In this document: piece after piece, positions 40,801 through 55,800 of the stretch
Numbering within the stretch: position 1 is the stretch's first letter
Layout of the letters: each line of letters begins with the position of its first letter
Assembly: GCA_018389105.1 (NCBI GenBank)
Contig: JACATO010000122.1
Span: 1,255,001 to 1,319,000 of the forward strand
Source: Nautilus pompilius
Taxonomy: Eukaryota; Mollusca; Cephalopoda; Nautilida; Nautilidae
Direction of reading: 5' to 3'
Length of the DNA stretch: 64,000 nucleotides
Notes under the pieces: generated by a model
Told to the model about the DNA's origin: nothing
What the model saw: the letters and a program-made list of their open reading frames with translations, nothing else
The model's database searches: none
Translations under genes and position numbers: made by a program

Positions 40801-43800
40801 AATTATTAAAGTACATATGCATATTATTTTAAAAAATGCATCTCACTGAAAACCTCAACCAAGCAAGAACATTTAAATATATTTAGCAGAAGTTCAGAGA
40901 GGAATGTTATTCTTTGAAAATTTCTAGTGTAATAAATTTGGTTTAAATTTCATTCTTTGTACCTGTTATAATTCAATAATGAAGAACACTATTTTACTTG
41001 ACAGTATTATCTATTCATGTTCTGGTCATACTTTGGAATAATTTTTTCAGCAACATTGGTTGAATAAAGAACTAGTGAAATTGGTTTTGTTTCTTTACAA
41101 ACTGACATTATTTGGCTCAAAAGAAATTGACTCTGGAACTCTAATTTTTGAAATGTTTCATCTTCTGAATTTGTATATACTAAAACAAATGCAGATGATA
41201 TTCCAAAGCTGATTTAATTATTTTAAAAAAAATTTTGTATTCTGCTTGGGTGAATTATTTATTTTTGTTGTTTGTAGTTACCCTGGTGTTAAAATTGAGA
41301 ACTTTACTACCAGCTGGAGAAATGGATTGGGATTTAATGCTCTTATCCATGCTCACAGGTAGGTGGGTGGGCGGGTTGGTTGATTTTGTTTTGCTTTTAT
41401 TAGCTTATGAAGTTATCTTAAATAAATGAGTGTAACATTGTTATTGTACATATGAAGTAATGGAATAATGCTTAAGAATTCTAACATTTCAGACCAGACT
41501 TGATACAGTACGAAAACTTGCACCCTGCTGAGCACATAAAGAACCTCAACAATGCTTTCACTGTTGCACGAAGAGACTTGGAAATTCCTCAGATCTTAGA
41601 TGCTGAAGGTAAAACATTTTTTTTTTTTTTTAATGAAAAATGCATTCAACTGAATAATGCTCAGTTTTGATTTAGAAATGTTGCGCTTTGTCAGTGCAGT
41701 GACACAATTAAAAGATATTAATAAATGTAAACTGGATACAAAATATTAAGTTATATCAGATACATTTTTTTTATAACTTGTAGAAATTGTCAAAAGTATT
41801 GAAATATTTTGTATTTTTAACCCTTGGAGGAATACTGTATTATGGGGGAGTACATCCACTCCCTTAGATGTGTATTTCTCAAAGAGTTAATGATTTGGAA
41901 GCAGTTTAGATTGGATTTTAGCTCCTCAGTGTTAATGTAAGCCGTTTTAAAACAAAATATTTTGTAGTGGGGGGTCGAAAATTTGGTTTCTAAAACAATT
42001 CTTAAAAGCGATTTAAAATTGTGCCATTTTTTTTTTTTTTTTTACAAAATTATTTTAAATATCATTTCTCTTAAAATTTTTTAAGTTAATGTGGATTAAG
42101 GGAAAACTTAAATTTATGCAAATGTTAATTTACATTAAAAAAAGGAAATTTTCAAAATCACTGCTAAGAGCTGCAGTTCTAAACTGTAATCACCAGTATA
42201 TCTGTTTTCCCTCCAACCCCCCCCCCCCACGACATCCAATTTCATGTACTCAGCTTGTCTCTCTCTCTCTGTATTTTTAGTACCATCAATTGCTAAATCT
42301 AAACCCAAGTTGTGCACCTCAAATATCTTTATTAAAACCTTGTTAGAATTAAAATGTTTAATTTGTTTATGAAGTTTATGGAAAATCTAATTTTACACAA
42401 TAGCATAAGGAAAGGCAATAAAATAGCAAGCCAAACAATTGGTGGCTATAGCAACATGGACAAAGAAGACTGACTGATCTAGTGATTTTTTCCATTGTCA
42501 AATCTTTTTTTGTGTGCATTTGAACTTAGTTGAAAATAATATACAAAACAGTGAATATGGAAAGTATTGATCTTACATCAAGTTTTAAAAAATACTGATG
42601 TACATAGCTAAAAACTAATATTTCAATATTTTTTTTGCTACAGAAAACAAAATGCATATCTTTTTGCATAATTTTTAATGACAATAAAAATTTTTGTTTC
42701 AATTTTTTAAAATCAACATTTGATAATAGGTGGTGTAGCTTTTAAATAGTGATGGAATTGGCTTTGAACTGAAGTTTTGTATAACTATTTTCCATTGAGG
42801 TTTCAACAATTAGAATAATCAGCCAGATTTCTTTTCTTAGTTATAGTTTGCATCTGATAGTAACAACATTATGAATATTTTACAAATTGAATACAGATTT
42901 TTCTTGTAGGTTAATAAAATGAACAAAATTACAACTGAGATTTATAAATTTTGAATGAGGAAAAAATTAATGTGAATGCAAGTAAGGATTTTTTAAAATA
43001 GTTAAATTTTTGTAATAATATATATAATCTGTTATTGAAATTTAAATGATTCTTTTGTTAGAAGTAGTATTTCTGTACAAATATTATTTTATTACAAGAC
43101 TAGAGAAATTTGTGAGAGCAGAAACTGATTATTTTTATACAAAAAGAAAATTTAATTTAATTGATTCTATTGTTTCTAATATTGGGAGAATTTAAAATGG
43201 AAACAGTCACTTAGAATATACCAGATTTGCTATAAACTTTTGTCAGTATGATTTCTAAAATAATTTAATACATATACCATTTTCAGTTTTTACAGGTGTG
43301 GTATTTCTTGAAGTTTTGCATTAGTATGGTATGTCCTTCAAAAATTGTAAATTTTTGCATGAGAAGGAGAGAGAATACTTATACTAATGAAAAAAAGTGT
43401 AGACATCAGGAAATGGGTTTTGCTTTTGATTATTTCTTTCTACTTTAAAATATTACAACTTACTTGTATTTAAACTTTTAGGGGAAAAATTTACATTTAA
43501 ATAAATCATTACCCAGGTGAGACATGCTGAAGAAATGCATTTAATTTGAAAAAAAAAAGGAAAATATACAAAGTATGGTTAGACCAACTATCCATAAAAT
43601 TAGCAAATATAATCTTGGTGAATACATGACTGGGTAACACCTACGTAGAAATTATTAATGAAATGGCTTTACACATACAAAATAAAATAGTACTATATGT
43701 ACAAGAGCAGTTTGTTTTTTTCAGATGTGGATGTCAACAAACCTGATGAAAAAGTTGTGATGACTTATGTGGCATCATATTACCATTATTTTGCAAAAAT

Positions 43801-46800
43801 GAAGACTGAAATGACAGGTGGGAAAAGAATTGCCAAGGTGAGTGAGTATAAGAAAGTGACACAAGTCTGTGCTATTTTTGACAAGAGTTTACAGAAAAGA
43901 TGATATTGGTGTACAGACACTAGGTCTCAAATTTAGATAGACCAATGTCTGTTTAAAAAAAAAAAAAAAAAAACTTTAAAAACATGGACTTGAGAATTCT
44001 CAGTAAATGTGAGTTGTAGATTAAAAGTAGATGATTGTGAAACTTGATGTGCCATTGGACATATCTTTCTCTCATAGGCTGTGGTTTCTGAAGGTGGCTA
44101 TAAAATAAATAAATCAAAACATTAAAATGTATGAATAAATGGAAGTTTGAACTATGTAAAATGTTTTCATTTTTGGTTTTTCTCTCTACTTGAGGTATAA
44201 ACTGAAATACTATTTTTCATTATTTAAAGAAATATGCAAACAAGAGGTATCTTTTAAAGTGAAATAATTGCTTGATTATCTGAAATTGTTTTTATAAAGT
44301 AATGCATTTAAATACCAGCAGCACATTGATATACTGTAATGGGGATTTCTCTTGTACTGTAGATAATGAGTTTGATGATGGATGTTGAAGGACTCCAAAA
44401 AGATTATGAACATATGACTACAAAGCTGCTAGAATGGATTAAGAAAAAAATTGTGCAGCTAGGTGATAAAAACTTTCCCAACTTGCTTGAAGGAATTCAG
44501 AAAGAGCTTATTAAGTTCAAAGAATACAGGACAGTGGAAAAACCGCCAAAGTGAGCTTTGCTTATATTTGTATAATAATATAATCAACAAGATTGCTATG
44601 TTAAAATTTTGCTTTCCCTTTTTAGCATAAAAGATTAATTATATGCATCAATTCTCTAAAATCCAAACTGAATACATGTTTTTATTAAAGTTTTTCTAAA
44701 ATATTTTCAAGTTATGCAGGTTTGCCAGACATACTTTAAATTTGTATTTCATACTAGTGCAATATATTCAAGATATGGACAAATGAAAAAAATTTGTTTT
44801 AATTAAACTAAATATTTCTGTTCTTGTGCTTGAATTTTGGTTAATTATTTTGAAACTGTTAATATTAGGTTGTTAAAAAGGTTTTGTTGGTTTTTTTACT
44901 GCAACAATGAGACTTAATATCATTGCTGAATGTGAATTTTATTAATGAAAGTTCCATTATGATCAATACATTTCTGCCAACGTGTTCAAGTGCATTTATA
45001 CCATTTTGAAAAAAATCTGGATTTCTGGAGTCAAACTGTTGGAAGGCAGTTTCATTTGCTGCTTGGTTGGAAAAGGATTTCATATGGAGGAAACTGTCAA
45101 GGTGTTTGAAAGGGTGGTAGTCTGTGGGAGAAAGGTCTGGTGAATAGGCTGGGTGAGGGAGAACTTCACACCCCAACATCTTCAGTCTCTAAAGAGTCAC
45201 TTTTGCAACATGAGGACAAACATTGTCATGGAGCAGGATCGAGCCTCTTCGATTCACCAATGCCAGCTGTCATTGGGAGAGTTTCTGATGAACAACATTT
45301 AATTCACAGCAGTACCTCTCAGCTGTGGTGATTTCGCCAGGTTGCAAGCAGTGGATGACACCAGTTGCAGTCCACCAGACAGTGACCATGACCTTCTTTG
45401 GGGGGAAGCTGGGTTTTGGAATGTGGTTGGACGCCTTGTCTCTGTTGAGCCACTGTGCTGATTCTTTGCGATTGTCATAAAGGATCCATTTTTCATCACA
45501 CACAATGATTCGGTCAAGAAATGGGTCGTTTTTGTTTCTTATGACAAGCGAAGAGCAGATCTCCAATCAACCATTTTGTTCATTCAACTCGTGAGGCACC
45601 CGCTTTTCAAGCTTTTCTGCCTTGTCGACTGTGTCAGATGCTGGGAAACAGTTGCAGTGCTTATGTCCAGCTCTCCAGCATTTTCTCTCACTTTTTTTGG
45701 AATTGGCTTTATCCAAAGCTTTCAGATGGTCATCATCACAGCTGGAAGGACATCTGCTACATTCCTTATCTTCAAGGCTCTCATCTGATCAAAACTCTGC
45801 AAACCATCATTGTACTGTGCACTCATTTGCTGTGTCCTCACCCCATGTTTGCTTAATGTTATGAGTTTCCTTGCTCGCTTTGTGGCCTCGTTTGAACTGG
45901 TGAAGCAAAATGGCACAAAAACATTTCTATCCATGCTTTACTCAGAACCCTGAAACAGATATCCATTTTATAATTTTTAAAAAGGTAGGTTTTGCATAAT
46001 GTATGCCAGAGCACATGCTATAAAATGATATATAACTTATACGCTTTCACAAGCACGTAAAAAATGAACCCCAAGTTAACATAATATAAAAACCGACAAC
46101 TTTTGTAATAACCTAACAACTGTAATTCCATCATTTTACTACAAAAGATTTTTCAATAATAACCCTTGTGTTAATTTTTGAAAATGCTTTCCAGTGTACT
46201 TCTATCTGTTATTTTAAATGTTTGCCTTCCTAGATGCATTCCTCACTGCATCAGATTCTTTTATTGTCATAGTTCCAGTAATATCATCTTGGTTATCTTA
46301 GGTTCCATTTAGATTGACCCACCAAAACCTGACCAAAATAAGGTTTTCATAATTGAATGCACCATGTCTTCAAGTTATGGCAGTTTTTATGCCTGCAGAG
46401 TTTGGTTCTCATACTTCATTTGCAAATTCTTTGATGTTTTCTATGCTTTTCTTATACCTATTTCCCTCCCCCATCATTTTCTGTTTATTTTGGTGACACA
46501 TTTACATTAATGGTTTCATGCTACTGACCTATGCCTGAGTCTGCTTAACTTATGATACACTTGACAACTAAAAATATCTTAAGTTATCCAATAATAGAAT
46601 ACACATGCCAACAGTATGACAAGGTTAGTGCTGCTGGAACATTTCACAAATGCGATAAAGTTAAACCTAAAAATACTGGATGCATTTTTGTTTCTGGATT
46701 ATATGTACAAATGACTGACATGTTTGTGCTCATTTCTCTACTTATATTAACTTATGAAATGGGAGAATTTTTTTCAGCTACTATTAAGTCTTTATATTGG

Positions 46801-49800
46801 TTAAATAGACATGGCTATTATAATGGAGAACCAAATACACTTCAATCATAATTATCCAGCTTTCAGATATTCATGTATCCAATAAACATTGTTCAAAGCA
46901 AGCACAAACAATTTTCATGGAAACAGCAGATATTAAGTAGTTACAGAAAGGAAGGTTAGAATTGATGTCAAAACCTCTAATATCTTACACATTAAAAAGT
47001 TGCATTGCAAGATCAAGTGCTACATTGATATCATGGAGATCAAATTAAAACAGAATAGGATAGAAGATTTGTCACCAAGTGAAATTTTATTTCTTTTAAT
47101 AAAAAATTCCCTTTAATGTTTACTTATGTCTTGCTGTGCATAAGGTATCCATCAATGTCATCAGTTTCCCTAGTTTTACATAATGAATACAGTTGACAGT
47201 CATTTCACAAGTTTTCCAGTCAATTTTACTAACATTCTCCAGTGTCTACAGCCAATTACTTTTACAAGTTCATCTTTTTGAAAGTGTTGGAGTTCTTTCA
47301 TATAACTTCCTTTCTGTGGCTTGGTTACAATGAAGCTTGGAGAAAGAATGCTCTTCTTTGGTTCATAATCAGTTATCCAAATATATGTTTGGAAAGGAAT
47401 AACTTAATTTTAACTTTTTTGGGGGGGTGTGGTGCAATTGTTTGGGTATGTGTGTGAAGTTGCAAGTGTGTGTTGGGAGCTGGGTCGGTTCCACGACCGG
47501 CCGCCACAGCTGTTTATAAATGAGGTCTTATTTCGACCTGTATTATTCTTTTTTAGTGTTAGTGTACCTCATCCTAGCAAGAGCAGCGGGTTACCCAACT
47601 CCTTCGTAAATTAATACGGCAGGAGAGGTAGGATTTCTCCAGGCTGAACCCTCTAGAACAGTTTTCTCTCTGTATGTCCTTAAGACACTAAAAGGGATTA
47701 GGAAGCTTAGGCCACTTTTTATTTTTATTAAATCCAACCGGAGTGGGAGGATAGGGAGGGGTATTCTGTTTTTTATTTTAATTTTGTATTTGTAAATGGA
47801 TGGAGACACGATCTCCCTTTGTCTATTTTAACTTAGCCAATTGATGCAAGATAGTAATTTTTTAAATTAAAAGATAAAATGGGCCAATATCATTACACTA
47901 AACAAAACAATTTAGATATTTTTTGATTCCTTATGACTTAGAGAAAGTTGTCATAGCCATTATAGGTGTCATGTGATCCTATTAACTCGGGGTTTGAGTC
48001 TTGTGATATTTCTAAGTTATCACCACTATCAGGTGATTTCAAATTTGCATAACAATAGCCATTTGGTATAAAAACCAAGTTTACATGAGGTTGTCTAACA
48101 TTGAGTATGGCACTTCAACTCTGAACAGTGGTACTAGAATTGGAGACAAGTAGTTAGAGGTAGCTGCTGAACTTTGCGTAACAGTATTGTCATTCTACTT
48201 TTGACAAAGGTCCAGAGAAATTGGGGTCCCACAGCAGTTCTGAATATTACAATACCTATTTATCTTGATATAATGTGCCAGGATAGTGTAGTTATATCTA
48301 CAATCATTTTCAGCAAACTTGTAGAATCTATCTCTCATACAAAATTTGATAATCTGTGTTAGACATCTAGTATTTCTTACAATTAACATCATTCAGTAGT
48401 ATGAGACTGGAGTAAGCTAGGACTCATTTTCTCTGGCCTTTAGTAGATTAATTTGGTTCTGTTCTGATGAAAGTAAATTTAAGCTGCTTTTTGCTGATAG
48501 CATAATGCTGATTAACATGTTAGATTTTGGAGGTGCTATGTCATATGACCACAAAAGCCAACTGATTCTTTGATAGTGCTGACTTGTAACAGTTTCAACT
48601 GGATAAGGTTATTAGATTTATTATGTAGCATGTACAAAGTCACAGTAATTAATTTTCCTTCATGGACAATAATGCAGCAGCCCATTGTGCAAGAATAGTC
48701 TTGACACACACTTCCATCCATGCCTGGGATGAGCTTTCTGGGCATGTGTTCTCAATGTCATTTTAAAATTGTCAAGAGTGGAATTTACTGCCACAAGACT
48801 ACTGCAGACATTTGAACAGTATGAGATGCAGGTTCAATGCTATAATAAGTCATGGGTGGCAATGGTCTGATTTGACGGTATTTGGGTAGTGAAAATTCAT
48901 TGCCATTATGACATTACACATTTTTAGATATTGTGCAAACTGAACTCGAACTTCATGGCCAATTTTGAATTGTGCACAAATGTTTTATTCTCAATCAGTT
49001 TGTGGAATTTATATTGCTATGTACCCTCTATTGTTTTGTTCTGTTTATATAGGAAAACTAAATCTTTTTATTTATATAAACTACATAATGATAAACTCAT
49101 AATTTGCTATCCTTTGTATATACAGAAAATACTATGACTTAAGGATGGATTGTTTAGAACTAAATTATAGCCATAAGTTTGCTTTGCTTTGCTTTGGCAT
49201 TATTTTTTTAAAAATTGAATTGCTACCAATAAAGATTTGACCATGACCATGTTTCTTCTGTTTAGGACCGGAGTTTCAAGTTGTTAATTTCTGCTTATTT
49301 AAATCAAGCTTCTGATTTTCTGATACTTTTCCATAAATAGATTAGAGCCAATTTTTTAATTCTGATTAAATGAAGCCCTTTATTTTCTTGACATTCTTTT
49401 TTTTTAATTTAAAATCTTTTAAATTGCCATCTTGGTCCTTTTGCCCATTTTAAAAATTTGATTATTGAATTTGTGTGTGCTTGTTATTATCAGATACCAG
49501 GAACGTGGAAACATAGAAGCTCAGTATTTTAACATTCAGGCTCGTCTGAAAGCAAATGGCCAAAAGGGTTATTTGCCACCAGAAGGCAAATTAGTTCATG
49601 ATATAGAGACAGCATGGAGCAACCTGGAAAAAGCTGAACATGACAGGGAAGTGGCTCTCAGAGATGAGCTCATAAGGTAATGGCTTAACAATGTTGTTGT
49701 TGTTTCTTTTGAATGAATGTTAATGCATAAATAAAAATTTTTTAATGTCTGTTTGTTTATTTGTTTGTAAAAGTCATTGTGACAAGAAAATCTTTCTTAA

Positions 49801-52800
49801 TCATACAGATTTTTTAAAGAATTTGTGAACATGGTTTACTGTATTTTCATAGCTATTTTATTTAATTGCTTAGTTTCTTCCTGATGAAACTATTTCATAA
49901 ATGGACAAGTTCAGAAAATTGCGGACAAATATTTTGTTCCATGCTTTTCAGGCGTCTTGTTTTAAAGGCGGTGAAGAATACTTTTCATTTATGCTGAATA
50001 GATGTTAGGTATGAGCATGTGAAAAATTTTCCATTTTATAAAAAAAAATTATATTTTCCAGACAAGAAAGATTAGAGAGACTTGCACAAAGATTTGTTCG
50101 AAAGGTATGTAAATGACTTTGTAGTATAAAAGATGCCTTTTGCTAATATTATAACATTTTTTTTTACACTTTACAGAAATTAACAGGAGTGTCCATAATT
50201 GATTGAGTACAATTTTGAAAAGTTGCATCCATCTTAGTATAGTTCTTATATACTTTGCATAAAATAGTTTTCATTATTTGTTGTAAATAATATTGGATAA
50301 CTGTATAGTAGTATAACAAATTTTGATAAAATTAAATAATTATAACTGACAATTCAAATGTTGACTTGGCAAAATCACCACTAATTTCCACAATGGTTAT
50401 TTAAAAAAGAAAACTTATATTTAAAAAAGTGGCTCTGTTTATAGGTAATAGTGAAAATGCTATCATAATAATCAGAATATAAAAATATTAAGCTAATTAA
50501 TATTAGTTTCTTGTATTACCATGTTTAAAATGAAAATAAATAACTTTTATTATAGGCAATAATAAAAAAGCAATGCTTGATTTCCAAAGTAAAAGGAATT
50601 TAACTACCTGACCTTTATATTTCTTTGCTAGTTCTACCCAAAGAGTTTGGTGGGGTAGTAACATTTATCCCTATTAATTTTCTTGAGCATTCAGTGAATT
50701 GTGAATGTCTATCTGAACGATTTAATTTACATATTGAAATTTCTACTTATAGGCTGCTATTAGAGAATCTTGGCTGGGTGACATGTTTATTATTCTGGAT
50801 GAGAAAATTGAATGCAGTAACACTGCCCAGACTGAAGCTGCAATCAAGAAACATGAAGCAATCAGTGCTGAGATTTTGGCAAGAGTAAGAATTTGAGCTA
50901 ATTAAATAGTGATAATTAAGTTACCTCATTTGCTAATTCAGTACTAATAAATGAACAATCAAACTCAGCCTGTATGATATGCTAATGTTTTCTAACCATT
51001 AATGAGACTGAAGAATTTCTAAAAGAAAAATCTTTAGTTATTTCTCTACTTAATGGTAGAATGATGTATCAGCTATAATAAAAATGAAAAATGTATAGAA
51101 TGTAGTTTGTTTTTTAACTTCTGGTTGAATAATTTAAATTATTTATCTTTACAGAAAGATCGTTTGAAGACTTTGAATAGTCTGGCCAGAGAACTAGTGC
51201 GAGGAAATTATCATGCCAAAGATACAATAAAAGATCGGTATGACTGGCTTCTCTCTCTCAATTATAGCATACTGAAACAGTTAGTTGAATGAATTGCCAA
51301 GTTAGTAACCAGTCAGTGAGCAGCAGCTCTTTCTTTTTAGAAAGAATTACTTTGTATTATAATACAAGTCTCTTTTTTCAGCTAAAATTTGTATTTAAAA
51401 TGTTACAATTTTATTATTAATTTATGAAAAATAGCACTTTGGACCATGTGAGAAATTTGGGATTTTTGTCTGTATTTAGATTGAAAGTATTTGAAATTTT
51501 AAAATTTGTTTTAGTTATCTTTCTGACGTGTTTTGTCTAGCAAAGTTTTTTTTTTTTTTAACATTTGAAAACTTTTTTTTCCCAATTTTTCCAAGTATTA
51601 TTCATTTACAAAATAAATTAGTTAACACAAAATTTACATAATATTTATATTGATATTACTTTAAATTTATGTACTACTGACAAGTATGTTCCACATGATC
51701 ATTTAATTATTTTCTGCTTTGTTTATTGGACAAAAAACTTAAGAATACAGTTTATATGTTACTCATTTCTTGCATGGAAAACATTTATACACCACAAAGA
51801 TGTTAATGTGAAATGTATACTATGAGAATAACTACAACTAAAACATAATACACCAACCCCACAAGATGTCAATTACTAACTTACATATAATTTCATGACT
51901 TGTGTAACTGGTGTTTTGGCTCTACTCATTTTTAATAAGAATTTTTTAACATTATTTGTTTGTTAAAGGAAATTTTTTATCTAGGAAATGTAAAATTCTT
52001 ATTTTTTATCTGTCAGCTTGCTTGGATTACCCCATATTATAGGGACAGTCCAGGAAGATGACAGTTTTTTTGCATAGGCACCCAATTCTGATCAAATGAT
52101 ATTAATTATAGGCCAGGAGTTAAGATTGTTGCAAGGCATATTAGCATGTAGTTCTGTGCTTAGATATCATGACATTGCACTGGTATTGATGTATGGATTA
52201 TTTCCCATCCCTCAGTAGCTGTGCTGTAAATCAATTTTAGGATGCAATAAGTTTGAACAAAAATATTGGAGCCACCCCTTTCACATCCAGGCTATTGATG
52301 GAGCCAACCTGATGTCTTTCGGTTAATTTAGCTATTCTTGAACTTTGCTTGCTTTTAATTTGAAGTTAAAAAAAATTTTTCTTAAATTGTTTTAAGAATT
52401 TCTCTTGAAGTCTGTCAGTTTGTGCCTCCATTCTTACTAAAATACTTTGGTTAGAACAAGTGAATGCATAGACTTTTTTTAAATGGCTATTTCTGTACAT
52501 TTTTAGTATTTCCAAGGAATATTACAAAAATAAACTTTGCAGTGAGTAGTAAAGCATTCATCATTGGTATTTTTCTCTCTTTAAACAATGCCAGAGTCTA
52601 TTAAGGAAGGAAATATTTTCAGTTACTGTAAGCACTGAATAATAATAGAATAATTATCTCAAATATTAAAGTACTATTAATTTATGAACTTACAATGAAG
52701 AAATATTTCATTACTTGTAATGTACTAGTTTTGCATATGACATAACACTGCTAACTGTGATACTACCATTAAATAAATCTAACATTACTCCAGTGCTTTG

Positions 52801-55800
52801 GTGTAAAGGTGTAACTCAGTGGTTCTCAACCTTTTTGAACGTAGGGCCAAATTCAGAACCAACATTGCACTAGAGGGCCGCACCAAAAACTAAAAAAAAT
52901 GATAAAGAAATTTTGCTAAAATTTGTACATAAAAATTCAGATATTATACCTTTATTAGCATGAAATAAAATAAACATACAAACTGTAGTTACATATTTAA
53001 TGCGAAATTTGATGCTGCTTTTGACCTTCAACCAATTTCCTAAACTGAGGCGTAATGGAGGACGAAGCTACGCGCAATAGGGTTTTTTTACGTGGTCATC
53101 AGTCAATCTTGTCGTGCTACTGTATCATTGCTGAGCTGCAACTTCTTAGCTTTCTCAGTGATAGAAGGACAACATACTTCAGTAAATATCTCAATAGCCT
53201 GTTTTATAATTTCACCATCGGAATACGGCTTCATATGAGAAGCAAGAAGGTGGCTTACTCGGTATGAAACCAGTGTAATGTCTTTCGAATCACCAGCAAA
53301 TTTAAAGAAGGATGTTTGCTTTGCACGTGATAACTTTGCGAAATTCTGACCGTTTTAATATGATATTGTTAGCCTTAATTTTTTTTGGCAACTTTGCTAT
53401 GCTGGCCGCAAAGCAGGAGGTTGAGGGCCACTGGTGTACCTTGTATTCCTAACCATAGTATCACAACAGGTTACAGAATTGGAAAGGAAAACAACTTTAA
53501 CAATGAGTTACTGTATATAAAATAAGTACATCCCCCTCATTTCTTCAGTGAAATAAAAAGATTGGCTATTTACTTTTGATTTGATATACAAGAATGATGT
53601 GGTTTGGCATTGGGAAGGAACAACTTCTGGTAGAGAAATTAATTCTATGTAGAACTCTTTGCAGTTTTGTGAATCTCATGGTTTTACTATGGCACTTACC
53701 AAATCAGTAATTACAATATATTTATTAGCTGTAAATTATTTCCAATAGTTCCTTGTCATTCACATCAAAATCAAGATGTTTGATAATGAAAAAAAAAAAC
53801 TGACATGCCTGAAAAACAAAAAAAAATGAACCAACTTTTTTCATTCATGGAAGTGTTTAGAAGTGTTTTTTTTTTTATTTTCTTAAGCTGAATAACATTT
53901 AAATTTACTCTACTGATTAAATTTTGCTTAAAATTGTTAGGCATTTTGGTGAAATGATGAGATTTTAAAGCTCTATCATTCGAATTTTAAAATGTTATGA
54001 TGATGCCATTCATCACACTCCTACTACCATTTATTTTAACTTTTGAATGTGTTACTTCTGGATGGGGACACTTTACGCTATTAAATACTCTAGTTACTGT
54101 ATTTATATGCATTTTGTATTAACATAATTATTTGAATTACCTTTTGCAGAGACAAAAGTATCATGGTGAAATGGAAAAATTTAGTAGACAAGTTGGACAA
54201 CAGAAAGTCTCGATTGTCCAAATTGGACAGCTTGATGGGAATGTTCCGTGAGATTGAAAGTATCCAAGATGAACTAAAGGAAGTTGCGGTATGTTGCTAA
54301 CTTCTGTTATACTGATCAATGAATTAGTGGAGTAGCTACTGCTGTTTAATAGAATTCACATCAAATATCTAGACTTCATCTGAATAAGATGCTGAACCTA
54401 AAGCTAACTCTCACAAAACCAAAATTATATTCTATGCTTAGTTAATAGTTTAAGCAGAGTTGTGGGGAAGAGGTTAAGTTACACTTTGTTACCATGTGCA
54501 GTTAATAAATTGGAAATGTCAGGTGTTTGCCAGTTTTGCAGACAGTAGAATCCATGTTGAGAGAGAAGAATGTCAAGGTATCTGCTAGCCTCATGAAAAA
54601 CATCTGACAGAGCCTCACCTTTTTTCTCCAAGCAAAGTACCACAAAATCCTTCAGTGTATTTCTAGGAACATAGGAATATCTAAAAATGAAATAGTAGAC
54701 CAATTGACTGAAGTGGATTAAAACTTCTGCAGACAATCACAGATATTTTTGCAATAGCAATGTCTGAAAAAACAAAACTGGTCCAAAACCAGGAAATGTC
54801 AGACCACCTTGGAACAATATTAGAGCAGTCAAGCAGATGTTTCTTTAAACAAAAGATGGATTCCAGAACAGTGTGCCATTTTTATGTGATCAAAGGAGAG
54901 AGATTGAGTCATACTTCCCTTAACCATGAGGTCCACAGAAAGATTGACATCTCAGCAAGACCATGTCTTGGTGGAGTGCCTCACTAAAATATACACACAC
55001 ACAAATGAAGGGGAACCTTTTTCTAAAATTGTAAGACAACTTATGAGAAAATGTTTAGAACTGCTGAGTTTTTGTCAGTGATTGAGATGGCCATGAGACA
55101 AGTTCCAGGAAAGTGGATTGAAAATAGCATTGCAAATGTGAAGAATATGGTAAAACCTGAAGAATTTTTCATTAAAAGTAAATTGCTTATTTTGATAGAT
55201 TGTAATATGATACAAGATTTTAAAAGGCATAGTAGTGTAGAACCAGCTTCCAGATAAAGTGAAAGTGCTTTGTATGACTAAACTCTCATTTTATATTAGT
55301 GATAATCAGTTCATATGTAAATTATTTAATAAGAATTATTAATTTTCTAAAACCTAGTATTTCAGATGTAGGTTGAGCTAAATACTACATAAACTATATG
55401 AAAGATATTGCAGAATTAGGCTTAGATGTGAGTGAGTTGGTCATAAGTTCTGAGAATAAAGGTACTTGGCTGGATACTTAAAAGGTGTGGAAAGAATAGA
55501 AAATCTGGTGAATCTTAAGATGGCAGATAATATTCCACATTATCAGTTGGAAAAATTTAGCAAAAACCACCAAAGCTGAGAGTTGAGTTGTGCTATTGAA
55601 ATTTTGTAGTAAAAGGAACAAAATATAAACAATTGTTAAAGCCTTAAATGTACTTGAATTGATGCTAGTGGTTGCTGATATAAACTTATGGATGAAGAGA
55701 TGCTGCAGTAGGATTGGTAAAGAAAACCTTTTAATGAAGAATGGTGGAAGAAAACTTGCTTATAAGTAATCTATTCTTTTTGATCACTTGTTGAACTAAA

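Larger units (their letters stand above)
34946..41277 (+). other. intron 4 of the spectrin gene
   Basis: 6,332 bases with two DNA transposons almost back to back (37108-38474 and 38761-40765, 286 bases apart). The stretches 34946-37107 and 40766-41277 are AT-rich without recognised features. Confidence 0.88.
44551..49493 (+). other. intron 8 of the spectrin gene
   Basis: 4,943 bases containing the mariner at 44868 and the flanked insert at 47417. No feature was recognised at 46116-47406 or 47835-49493. Confidence 0.85.

Noticed and set aside
54479..55257. Several 68-85 codon open frames in intron 13
   Set aside because: No recognised motif, no splice support, and overlapping frames on both strands.
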